Notes under the pieces: generated by a model | Databases searched by the model: none | Told to the model about the DNA's origin: nothing | What the model saw: only the letters and a program-made list of their open reading frames with translations | Assembly (NCBI GenBank): GCA_022385805.1 | Contig: MU277671.1 | Span: 256,808-320,807 of the forward strand | Reading direction: 5' to 3' | From: Pilatotrama ljubarskyi | Taxonomy: Eukaryota > Basidiomycota > Agaricomycetes > Polyporales > Polyporaceae | DNA length: 64,000 nucleotides | Made by a program: the position numbers and the translations under genes | In this document: in pieces, positions 13,036 through 24,744 of the stretch | Layout: the number at the start of each line of letters is the position of its first letter | How positions within the stretch are numbered: the stretch's first letter is position 1

Positions 13036-15105
13036 TTTGAAGAAGGGGTAGAGACGTTGAAGTTATGGACTCAAGGCTGAGAGCCAAACAATGCAGAGTA
13101 GCGCAGCGCAAGCCACCAAGAGCCAAGATCAAAGATAACGAGTCACAAGGCGCACCGTGGAGGACAGGAGGAGGTTAGGGCCAGGACGGAAGGTCGAGGA
13201 GGATGTGGACAGTGGCGAAGAATGGCCCTGCAGCACTGAGACGCGTCCACGCTGACCAAGCCAGGTAAGCGCCCGTTCGTTGTTCGAGTAAGCGCCCACC
13301 ACCTGCCCATGTTCCGATTCGTGCACGAGGATCTCTTCAGTTTTCTGTCCCGCTCGCAATTCGACTCTGGTGTAACTATCATGTTGTCCATCCTGCTCTG
13401 AGATACGAAAATAACTCTGAGTCTACCTCACACAAACATACGTCTGCTCTTGCTCCCTTCGTGCTTACTGTGCTGTGATCAGACATAACGGCCTGGCACC
13501 CGTTATTGCACAAGTTGTCAACTATCTGCAGACACCACTTCTGGCAATCCGCCGCTTCGCGGGAGCGATTCAACGCCTTGGAAGTTGTGTTACTTATCCT
13601 AGGCATAGTGCTATCCAGGTACCGAGAGATTCTGCGTTCGAACCCGGTGCAAAACAGTTGGCACATAATGGCGTGCTTGGTTGGTGATATGAGGGTATCG
13701 ACAAGTCCAGCGTTCGTAAAGCAGGTTAGTCTGGCTGGCTTCAGAAAGTCTCCGCATTGCTGGTACCCAGTTTGGCTGACGGTCTAGAACCCTCGAATAG
13801 CGTTTGGCAGGCAGCCATCCCTTCCTCTGGACGAGTCGATCTGGGACGCTGTGGCTGTACGTCCTGATTGCCCACACTATTGCCCCCGCCCATGTCCTCG
13901 ACAGTGAACCAACCAGAATGTCCAATTGCACAGCTCTCTTGACATGTGAGCAAGTGGAGTAGGCCCACACCCCCCTGCGCAAGCAGCGAAGACAACAGCC
14001 TTACCACAACTAGTCTCTATAGACGACTCACGCGGCAGCGGAGATTTCCAACCGGCCCAATGAACATGGGATAAGGAGCGAGTTATCACTCGATGGGTGG
14101 CGGGGGAATCCGAAATGAGGACGGCTCAATTGCGCGGCTTCCCTGAGGGTACCTTATACCGCAGTACCCTTCTTTGCTGGATGGGTTCATCCCGTGTCAC
14201 CTCCGGCACGAGTAGAATCCCTCGGAGGCCAAGGTGCGTGAGGCAATGTCGTTAGCATTGCATGGGACGACAGAGTCGTTGGTGCTCTGACCGTCGTTTA
14301 GCAGCACATCGCTGTTACTAGCTATAGGAGGCGTTCTGTGACGCCGATGGTCATGCGCCAGCAGTACCTACCGAGGGCACCGAAGAAGCTGATTGATGTC
14401 ACACCCCGTCCCGAGGAGGGTCTTGGCAAAGTACTCCTCGAGGCGGTTGGTCTTCGGTACTACCTCTCATCAATTGTTGCGCATGAATTCATACGGATGC
14501 CACAGATGTGGCAGGCTCTCTCTAGAAGGTATTCTTCCCCCTCTTCCGACGGCATCCGTGCCGAGATATCCCGTCCGTGCCAAGCCTCACGTTGATCAGG
14601 AAACTTATACGGTGGAAGTAGATCTCTTGGGGATGTAGTAACGCGCCGCATTGTCCTAGAAGTCAGCTGGGGTCTGTGTAACAGTTGGTATATACTAGAG
14701 TAGTGACAGCTCCCGCTGAGTACCTGAACCATAACACTTGCCTAATCCAGAAATTGTCACATGAACCGCAAGTATAATGTGTGGCAGATCTCCATCCGCG
14801 GTACGACTTTGTTATTCTCTCAACAACGTCCGTCCTTCCCCTTTTACATGTAACGCACACTGATCCCCAGACAGGTGCTTTCACCCTCATATTTATCCGG
14901 AGGGTTCGGCGAGATGTGTGAATGTCGAGACGTCGAGCAGCATCCGACGTATTGCTCGTTGGGGGGAGTCAACGGATACTCATCGGATATAGCAACCGCT
15001 CTTCTCGCTCCTCTCCGGGGATCGCCTATGCACAGGAGTTTGTGATATTTTTGGCGAATAGACCTCGAGACCTATGCAGATATAGAGACTCGGTGCCTCC
15101 TCGGT

Positions 15106-15111
15106 CCCCGC
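15106..15111 (+). promoter_or_regulatory. Possible CreA/Cre1 carbon-repressor site
   Basis: CCCCGC is the reverse complement of a SYGGRG Cre1 consensus match, about 330 bp upstream of the cellobiohydrolase ATG. Cellulase genes of this family are commonly carbon-catabolite repressed. Such a short motif occurs often by chance in GC-rich DNA, so this is only suggestive. Confidence 0.25.
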
Positions 15112-15350
15112 GAAGATCAGCAGCCCGCGAATGCGCCTACGGAAGCGGTCCGACGCCACGCTTCCTCACTTTTCCCTCGGACCCTCCTCGGTCACTCCGC
15201 GACGCGCTCTGTTCAACACCTTCGACGACGCGTCGCGCAGCGCGTCTTTGGCAGGTGTGCTATGGATTCTGTCGCAAGCAGTCCGGCAGCACTGGCGACC
15301 CCACTGTGACCTGAGCAACATCTCTGTGCCTCGACGCACCGCACGAAACG

Positions 15351-15358
15351 TATAAAAG
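15351..15358 (+). promoter_or_regulatory. TATA box of the cellobiohydrolase gene
   Basis: TATAAAAG lies 86 bp upstream of the ATG at 15437, a normal distance for a strongly expressed, inducible fungal gene. A pyrimidine-rich stretch lies between it and the start. Confidence 0.7.
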
Positions 15359-15436
15359 GTGCTGCGATTCGTCCAGAGTCTGCATCGAGCCAGCAATCGC
15401 CTCTCGACAACCCGCCTCCGGTATCTCCTCATCAAC

Positions 15437-16917
15437 ATGTTCCCCGCTGTCTCGCTCCTCGCATTCTCGCTGCTGGCGACCGTCTACGGTCAGCAGATCG
15501 GCACCCTGACCGCGGAGAACCACCCTCGCCTTACCATGCAGCAGTGCACGGGCAAGAACAACTGCCAGACCCAGCAGCACTCCGTCGTGCTCGACTCCAA
15601 CTGGCGCTGGCTCCACTCCACCTCTGGCAGCACCAACTGCTACACCGGCAACAGCTGGGACGCGTCGCTCTGCCCGGACCCCGCCACCTGCGCTCAGAAC
15701 TGCGCTATGGATGGTGCTGACTACGCTGGTGCGTCTATTTCGCTCACTGCGGCTGCATGGCACCTCGCTGACGATGGCACGCAGGCACTTACGGTATCAC
15801 TACCAACGGCAACGCGCTCACCCTCAAGTTCGTCACCCAGGGCCCGTACTCCAAGAACATCGGTTCCCGCGTCTACCTCATGGATGCCAACGACCAGAAC
15901 TACCAGATGTTCAACATGAAGAACCAGGAGTTCACATTCGACGTCGACATGTCGAACCTCCCCTGCGGTCTCAACGGCGCGCTCTACTTCGTCGAGATGG
16001 ACGCCGACGGTGGCAAGTCCCGCTTCCCCACCAACAAGGCCGGCTCCAAGTACGGAACTGGATACTGCGACACCCAGTGTCCTCAGGACATCAAGTTCAT
16101 CAACGGCCAGGTGAGGGCGCAAAACCGTGTCTAGTCCGGCTCGGTACTCACACTGTCTTGCTAGGCTAACATCCTCGGCTGGGAGGGCTCGCCCAGCGAC
16201 CCGAACGCCGGCAGCGGCCAGTTCGGCACGTGCTGTAACGAGATGGACGTCTGGGAGGCGAACAAGAACGGTGCTGCGTTCACGCCCCACGTCTGCTCCG
16301 TGCAGGGTCAGACCCGTTGCCAGGGTACCCAGTGCGGTGACGGCGATGAGCGCTACGAGGGCATCTGCGACAAGGACGGCTGCGACTTCAACTCGTTCCG
16401 CATGGGCGATCAGACCTTCCTCGGGCCCGGCAAGACCGTCGACACCAACCAGAAGTTCACCGTCGTCACCCAGTTCCTCACGAACAACAACCAGACCTCG
16501 GGCCAGCTCAGCGAGATCCGCCGCCTCTACGTCCAGAACGGCAAGGTCATCGCCAACTCGAAGACGAACATCCCCGGCCTCCCGACGTTCGACTCCATCA
16601 CCGACTCCTTCTGCAATGCTCAGAAGCAGGTCTTCGGTGACACCAACACCTTCGAGCAGCTCGGCGGTCTCAACCAGATGGGTCAGGCCTTCCAGCGCGG
16701 CATGGCGCTCGTCATGAGTATCTGGGACGACCACGCTGCCGGCATGCTCTGGCTCGACAGCGACTACCCCACCGACGTCCCCGCGACCAACCCCGGTGTC
16801 GCCCGTGGTGCATGCTCAGCCACCTCTGGTGACCCCGCCACCATCGAGAACACGGAGGCCAACGCGTCCGTCACCTTCTCGAACATCAAGGTTGGCCCCA
16901 TCGGCTCGACCTACTGA
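15437..16917 (+). CDS. GH7 cellobiohydrolase (CBHI/Cel7 type), no CBM1
   Basis: Secreted exo-cellulase releasing cellobiose from chain ends (GH7 family knowledge). Three exons, 15437-15728, 15785-16110 and 16165-16917, join to 456 residues. The signal peptide is [18 protein letters not shown] and the mature protein starts [12 protein letters not shown]. The catalytic motif EMDVWEAN holds the Glu-Asp-Glu triad, and the many cysteines fit the family disulphides ([28 protein letters not shown]). The protein ends at GPIGSTY right after the catalytic domain, so the linker and carbohydrate-binding module of two-domain enzymes are missing. Codon use is strongly biased to C/G third positions, as expected for a highly expressed gene; this creates a 337-codon antisense frame. 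A cellobiohydrolase is preferred over an endoglucanase because of the length and the long loop sequences. Confidence 0.95.
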
Positions 16918-17264
16918 GCACACTCAGGTATGTCGTCTATTCTACTCCACAAGCCTGCATTCCTCGCTCACTACTCCACTCCAGATATCGTGCGCAGTGT
17001 CCCGAGAGAAAAGGGTCATTTTTCCGTAGTCTCGTTTCTTTAACCTACTAGCATGGTTGGCATGGTTGGTGTTTGGGTCGTCCATCGCGTCTTCCTGGGC
17101 TACTCCATGTAGATCTCGAAATTCGCAGCGAAACAACAGATAGTCTCCTCTCACTCACTGCGTGAATTTCGATAGTCCTTGCGAGAACTTATCCGTCGTA
17201 AGTGCTACTACTACAGGTATAAAGGCTCTTTTACGCCTCTGAGTTCACTCCAGAGCTCGCTGGC
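16918..17264. other. 3' region between cellobiohydrolase and fructosamine kinase genes
   Basis: A 347-bp convergent intergenic region. It holds a short tandem repeat (GCATGGTTG twice, 17051-17068) and presumably the two 3' UTRs. No gene seen. Confidence 0.6.
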
Positions 17265-18409
17265 TTACTTGGTACGTACCTCCCCGAGGAGGCGGTCCAT
17301 CTTCTGCCGAGCACTGCGGGCATATCCACCCTGCAACAAGTGTTGACTCTCGGTAAGAACGATGAAATAGTGAGGACGGGTGTTACATACGCCGAAGAGG
17401 ACAGTGTGATTCAGATAGTGATATAGCTGATATAAGTCTTGGCGTAGCCCATACTGCTCCTGGGGCTCAGACTTCGGTAGGTGCTCGTGATAAGTCGTAT
17501 AGAACGACTCTGGGATGCCACCAAACATCCGGCCAATGGCCAAGCTGCAAATCATCAATCCAGTGAAACTAGCCGGCCAATGGTAGGCCCATACTCACTC
17601 TGCCTCGTTGTGCCCGAAGTATGACGAAGGGTCGAAGATGACCGGCGCTCCGGTGGCTCGGTCGACCCCAATGTTACCACTCTGCAGGGACATGCTCATA
17701 TCCTGCAGGGAGCAATGCCTTTACAGGAGAGAGACGTACCCATAGGTCTCCGTGGAGGAGGACGGGCTGGATCACTAGAGGGCCGAGGAGGGCTGGAATG
17801 ACACTGTACGGGGACATACCCCAACGGGCCTCAGCGTGTTTATCGCCCCCGTCCTTGGCCTACTCACCGGCCTCTCACCTCCTCAATTTGCTTGCATAGA
17901 CCATCGTAATCTCCTTGGGTCTTCAGCTTGTCTGCAAGACCGCCGACCAGGGCGTCGAAGCACTCCGGCCAGGACTCGTACCACCCGTTTTCTTGGCGGG
18001 TCTGTCCACAGTAAGTAGGCACATGGAAGCCGAATCCTTCCGTGCTTTTGTACGCGTGAAGCTCCGTGGCGAGGCGCTTCCCTAGCACCTTCGCAGCAGC
18101 AGGTGAAAGAGAACCGATATCCTTGTATTCGGAGAGGAAGTAAGGTCTTCCCACGTCGGCATCGCGTTCCTTTGTGGTGGAGTCTATGATACCGCAGTCT
18201 ACGAGTTTGGGAGCCAGGTCAGGAGCAGCCAGCTCTATCGCCTTGAGCGACTCGGCCTCCCCGATGAACTGATCTTTCTCGCTCGCAGTCCCTAATTTGG
18301 CGAAGTATCGCTGCCCGGTGGACGATCGCAAAGCGGAGCCGTCTGCGGTCAGGGAGACGCCCGGGTGGTCGCGCTGGAGGACCAGCTCGAAGACGCGATG
18401 CGTACGCAT
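17265..18409 (-). CDS. Fructosamine/ketosamine-3-kinase family protein
   Basis: Protein-repair kinase family that phosphorylates sugar amines bound to proteins so that they detach (family knowledge). The chosen ATG at 18409 gives MRTHRVFELVLQRDHPGVS, then SADG-type spacing and SSTGQRYFAKLG, the ATP-binding lysine region. Further blocks are EAESLKAIELAAPDLAPKL, YFLSEYKDIGSLSP, FGFHVPTYCGQTRQENGW, the catalytic loop LLHGDLW followed after an intron by SGNIGV, and VIFDPSSYFGHNEAELA. The last exon reads GGYARSARQKMDRLLGEVRTK and stops at 17265-17267. The open frame extends upstream of 18409, so a longer or spliced N-terminus is possible. It shares a 457-bp divergent promoter region with the old yellow enzyme gene. 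Confidence 0.88.
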
Positions 18410-18702
18410 AACCAGCAAGGTAAGGCGTTGACTGTATGTCTCCTCGACGCCAAACACGGATGGAATGGCCACAGAGGATGAACACCAAGATGGCAGGAGC
18501 TGCAGTGTGCGCGGAACACAGTGCGCAACGGAAGACCGAGAAACACGGAAACACTCGAACGACGCCATCGCCTGAACGCTGGGGTATCGCCGGCCCGCGT
18601 CCCCGGAGGCACGCTCGCTAACGGGCATCCTCCTTCCGCCGCCTGTGTCGTGGATATCGTCACGCGTCGAAGTCGACTTATACAGCCATGGCCGCCGGCG
18701 CG

Positions 18703-18713
18703 CTATATATAAG
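18703..18713 (+). promoter_or_regulatory. TATA box of the old yellow enzyme gene
   Basis: CTATATATAAG lies 154 bp upstream of the ATG at 18867 in the divergent region shared with the fructosamine-kinase gene. The orientation fits the + strand gene. Confidence 0.5.
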
Positions 18714-18866
18714 TACGCTTTGCGTTCACCGCCCATGTCTGCAAGCCGATTCCCTCGAGTCGTGCTTGCGCATCGTTCTCACTTCCTCCTCCGATCTCAG
18801 AGAACACTGCTCGGCACACGAATTCTCAGTGCAAGACCGAGCTGCCCAGACGTTAGACATTACAAT

Positions 18867-20628
<1,762 letters not shown>

Positions 20629-20884
20629 ATATGAAGATTGCTGTACCATACTTGCTAGACGAACAAATGTAGAGTGAATCGCTGGTGCTCTTGCACTACT
20701 AGTACTCCGGACTGATACCGTGTATATCATGCGATGGGGTCAAAATTATGCTTGCTCGGGTACGCTACTCTACATGTTGTTACTTCGTGTCCGTTGTTTG
20801 GGCCAAGAGCTGGGGTCTAACGTGTTTTTAATTCACGTCTATATCGCAGGAGTAAGCCTGGAGAGCGTTCGTTAGTATGACGTC

Positions 20885-23412
20885 TCAGTGCCCATCAGCA
20901 GACAGCACGTACCAGTCGTATTTCACGAGATCGTCAGCGTTCACGAACGCAGCGGAAGCGAACCCTCTCGCTTCCATATACACCCACACCTGAGGGAACA
21001 TTTAGTCGCACGATTCATCTCTAGCACAGCGGCACAATCTGACCTTCAGGAAAGCGCCAACGTCACCCGACGGGAACTGTGTCATCGTCTCCTGCGTCGA
21101 CATCTGCCGGCCGAGCTGCCTCAAGATTGGCAACGCGCTCTTGAACAAGTCCAGGTCGGGGTCGAGCTGCCTGCCGATGCCCTCGAGCAACAAGATCGAG
21201 ATGACGGTGTTGACGAAGTCGCCCTCCATCTTCACGTGGTGCTTGCGCACGGCCTTGAGCACCTCCGTGAGAATATCCGAGATCTTAATTTGCCCGAGCG
21301 AGAACGTCTTGCGCTTCACGTTCAGCACGATATGCTGCATGCGCAGCGCGAATGTCTCCACGTCGATCGCGAGCTCCGGCGTGCGGCAGCGTTCGACCAT
21401 GAGGATACCCGCGCGGTACCCGTCGAATTCGGCCACCGCGCGGAAGAGATCAATGAAGTTCTTCCGGTTCACGGTATTCAGCGTCGTTACCAGGCCGGCG
21501 TCCACGAAGACGATCTCTGGAAGCCAGCCCTCTTCCCGTACTTCCTGGAGGGCGGCGCGCCACTTCTCGGGATCGTCTTGGAGAGAGCGAAGGCGGTTGA
21601 CGACATCATCGCCGGGAGCCGTGGGAATGGGCGAGGACGGGATGTCGACGACACCAGGGGCAGTTCCGGTCAGTCGCTTGAGGATAGACGTCCACGACTT
21701 CTCCATCTGTGCGGAAGGCGATGGCGGCTTGATGAACTTGATCATGATGTTGCCAGGGTGCAAGTCGGAGTGAACGAAGTTGTCTAACAGCAGCATGTTC
21801 TGTATGCGTGTGAGCTGCCCCGGCCTCACCTATACTTGGTAGATATAACACGCACCAGGAACGCATCCAACCCGGCCTCCGCAAGAGTATCATTGTATGG
21901 GCCGCCGCCATTCTTCATGAACAACTCTAGAGGCAAAGCGTTCTCGTACTCTTCAATCAGGAGGTCCTTCGTACTCCAAACCTTCAGAGGGCGCGGGAAC
22001 GAGACAGGCAGTTTCCGCGTCTCAAAGTTCTTCTCGAACGTAGCCAGATTGTCCGCTTCTATACGCAAGTCTAGCTGCCCATGCATCATCTGCCCGAATA
22101 CAGCGACCTCCTCGGGAAGCGAGAGCCACTGCATCCCCGGGAAGAGCGTAATGACGTTTGCGAAGAACGCCATGATGCGCAGATCCCGGTTGATAGTCTT
22201 CTCGACGTGCGGATGAAGGACCTTGATTGCTACTGACGCAGTAGGTACCGAAGGGGGAGGTTCGTTGATCAGTGCCACAGGCAGTGCGACCTTACGCTTT
22301 CCCTGCCGTTTCGGTGTAAGGTGAGACGGCGGGATGAGGTCCTTCTTCAGAGTCGCTCTGTAAACCTGGATGGAGTTGTAAAGATTTATGAACCAATGAG
22401 CGTCGGCCAGAGCTTACCTGAGCAATTGCGCCTGTCCCGATGGGAGTCTCGTTGAATTCCTCGAAGACCTCGTGAAACGGACGCTGAAACACGTCTTCGA
22501 TAACTCTCTTGGTATGGGCGAGCGAATGCGCCTTTCCGCGGGAGTGAAGTGCGCCCATGCGCTCGCACAGAGCTGCAGGAAAAAGATCCGCACGAGAAGC
22601 AGCCCATTGCGCTAGCTGTGGGCGATTGTCAACAAGTGTTACGGATGACGCTGTAGCATATAATCATGTAGTGTAGCGCGTCCTTGTAGCATGTCTATCT
22701 CGCTAAGACGTGCGCGATTGAGTTGCAAGGCTACTCGCCCGGCGCGATAGTTGTGCTCCAATGCCAAACAACTCGCGCCAAGATTCATAGGCATTGCATC
22801 GTAGAGGGAATAAACAAGACCAGGCTATGCACACACCTTGATGAACGTTGGTCCGGCGCGTTGCATTTGGCTGGTCAGAAAACCATACCACCACACCGCG
22901 CCCCATCTATCTCCGCCGAGATGCGCTTCAGGTTGACCGACAAGTAGCATGGGTGCCGCCAAGAGGACTGGTACGAAAACGCAGCATAGATATACGAAGC
23001 GTTTCGCCGTGAGGATGGGTTCTATGAGTCGGTCGCGAATGAAAGCCAAGATGCGACTCAGCAGAGAGCGGTCAGATTCGGAAGGCGACATGATCACCGG
23101 TTCGACTTCGTCCACTGCAGGCGCAGGACATGGGATGAGGGTAGGGGAGGAGAAGACATTGCTTGCTTCACGAGGCTTGGGGGCAGCGTAAAGAGCGAAC
23201 CCGCCTGCGACGGGGACAATCCATAGAAGTTTTCTGGAGAAGAGCGCGTGGTGGGTACTAGGTCGCGAACCAAGATGGGTATGGAGACGGGAGCACCAGT
23301 TGGGACTTGCACGTCGGCAGGCGAAGGCGCTCCGAGAGAAGAGAGAATGCCTCAGGACAGGTGGAAAAAGCGCAGAGCGTAAAGCCATAGCTGGCATAAG
23401 GACATTCTGCAC
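20885..23412 (-). CDS. ADCK2-type ABC1/UbiB atypical kinase, mitochondrial
   Basis: ABC1/ADCK atypical kinase; relatives support coenzyme Q and mitochondrial lipid metabolism. The N-terminus from 23412 (MQNVLMPAMALRSALFP) is basic and hydrophobic, like a mitochondrial presequence, followed by membrane segments (LLWIVPVAGGFALYAA, FVYLCCVFVPVLLAAPMLLV). The N-terminal kinase motif reads PTFIK-LAQWAASRADLFP across an intron, so the usual KxGQ is KLAQ here. Next come GTGAIAQVYRA (nucleotide loop), ASVAIKVLHPHVEKTINRD, the catalytic loop FVHSDLHPGNIM and IVFVDAGLV (metal-binding Asp). The C-terminus reads KYDWYVLSADGH, stop at 20885. The catalytic-loop spacing and long insert after IMIKF fit ADCK2 rather than COQ8. 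A second ATG (MALRS) nine codons in is an alternative start. Confidence 0.9.
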
Positions 23413-24744
23413 GTCGCCGAGAGCGATGAAGACCTAGTGGCGAGCAGCGTCGTCCCAAGCGCGGACGGCGACTTCCAACGAACCGCGCAGACTCGGAGGA
23501 CGAGTGCTCGGCGTCGGAATGCACTCATGCTTTCCAACTACGTAGTACCACGTGCGCGGGTCTTTCGCCGAAGCGCCCTCTCCAGTAGCGCCCATACAAT
23601 GTCTTCGGCTCCGTGGCCATACGCACGCCGAGCACGCACCTGGTCCTCTTGAGCTCGCTCAACTCGTCGTCCGTCCACGGCCTGCTCCGTCACAGCCCGC
23701 GTGTCGCAGCCTGTACAGTGCTGCTCTATACATATGACTGCTGTTTATCCATGTGCTGCTGTATCCCGATGATGTTCTGGCTGTCGGCCTCTCACTGGCT
23801 GTATGTGATCCATCTCAGGGTCCTGCATTCTGCATGACTGTCTTCTGCGTATCTATTCCTTGCCGCACTAACACGTCGTCTTGCGGTGCATGCCCTTTGC
23901 AGCGGACGTCGCACTCTGAGCGTATGATATGTTCGCGAGTTCGCACATATGATATCACTTAGGCATATGCATTCGTCGGTCTTGGTCATCGTACTATGCT
24001 AGACCGGCGCCGAAGCCTCGACCTATCTCGTCAACGCGTCACCGATGAAGTAGTAAAGCATCCTATACGTAAGTCTTCCTCCCATTCTAACTTGTGCCGA
24101 TGTTGTCATGGCTGGACAACCTCCTTCCATTCGTAGAGCTTCCTTGAGTTGCCGGTGTCACTCGTCGACTTGCGGGTGCATCATGAACTCCTCTCCAAGC
24201 ATCAGTGGCTGGTAAATGCACCGGATGAGCAGAGGTTCCCTCTTATCGACCCTCCCATCGATAATCCCACAGCCACTCATCCTGGCATGAGAAAAGCGTC
24301 GAGGCCGCGTTAGATGCACTCATATTGCATCACAGCAAAACGCCCAGCATGCTTCGTAAACTCGAGGATACGCCGTTGGATCAGAAGAATACACTCATCG
24401 TACCTTGAGCGGGCATAGACCAATTCGAGGCTCGCTGCCTATGAGGAGTACATTTCACCTTTTCCGCGTTTGACGTCTTTCCCATAAGTAGCATACCAGG
24501 GCAGTGATACGCACAATCACTTTGCCCGTCGTACCTGCTGGGGTTGTGCCGTGGGGAATTTCCAGGAAGCGGCTGGGGTTCGGAGAGAGAATTTTGATGG
24601 AAGGCCAGTAACGTTGCTTACGTAAGCGCACACAGTCGGCTAGACGGGACGAGAAGGGCGAGAAATGGGCGCTTCAACCGCAACTTGCTCTCGTCTTCCT
24701 CCTCTGCGTCGTCGACGCCGCTCTCTCGCTCGAGCTTCGCGCTC
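23413..24744. other. Gene-free 1.3 kb between ADCK2-like and glycogenin genes
   Basis: Divergent intergenic region. All frames are short and without recognisable domains; no tRNA-like folds or repeats were noticed. It presumably holds both promoters. Confidence 0.6.

Larger units (their letters stand above)
13036..15436. other. Gene-poor 2.4 kb between RPB2 and the cellobiohydrolase
   Basis: The left part holds the RPB2 promoter. Between about 13380 and 14090 the minus strand has partly open frames, including one at 13379-13666 with a helix-like stretch (ISNTTSKALNRSREAADCQ), and a second set lies at 14460-14890. None shows a recognisable domain, good splice continuity or codon bias like its neighbours. 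They could be a decayed or fast-evolving gene or chance frames. The right 300 bp is the cellobiohydrolase promoter. Confidence 0.5.

Noticed and set aside
13630..13650. GTTCGAACCC resembling a tRNA T loop
   Set aside because: Flanking bases do not pair as a T stem on either strand and no acceptor stem is visible.
15721..16734. 337-codon open frame antisense to the cellobiohydrolase gene
   Set aside because: It mirrors the strong G/C third-position bias of the sense gene, contains Val/Leu/Glu-rich low-complexity sequence and matches no family; it also crosses both sense exons and an intron.
20888..21787. 299-codon plus-strand frame over the ADCK2-like gene
   Set aside because: Antisense shadow of a well-supported kinase with conserved catalytic motifs.
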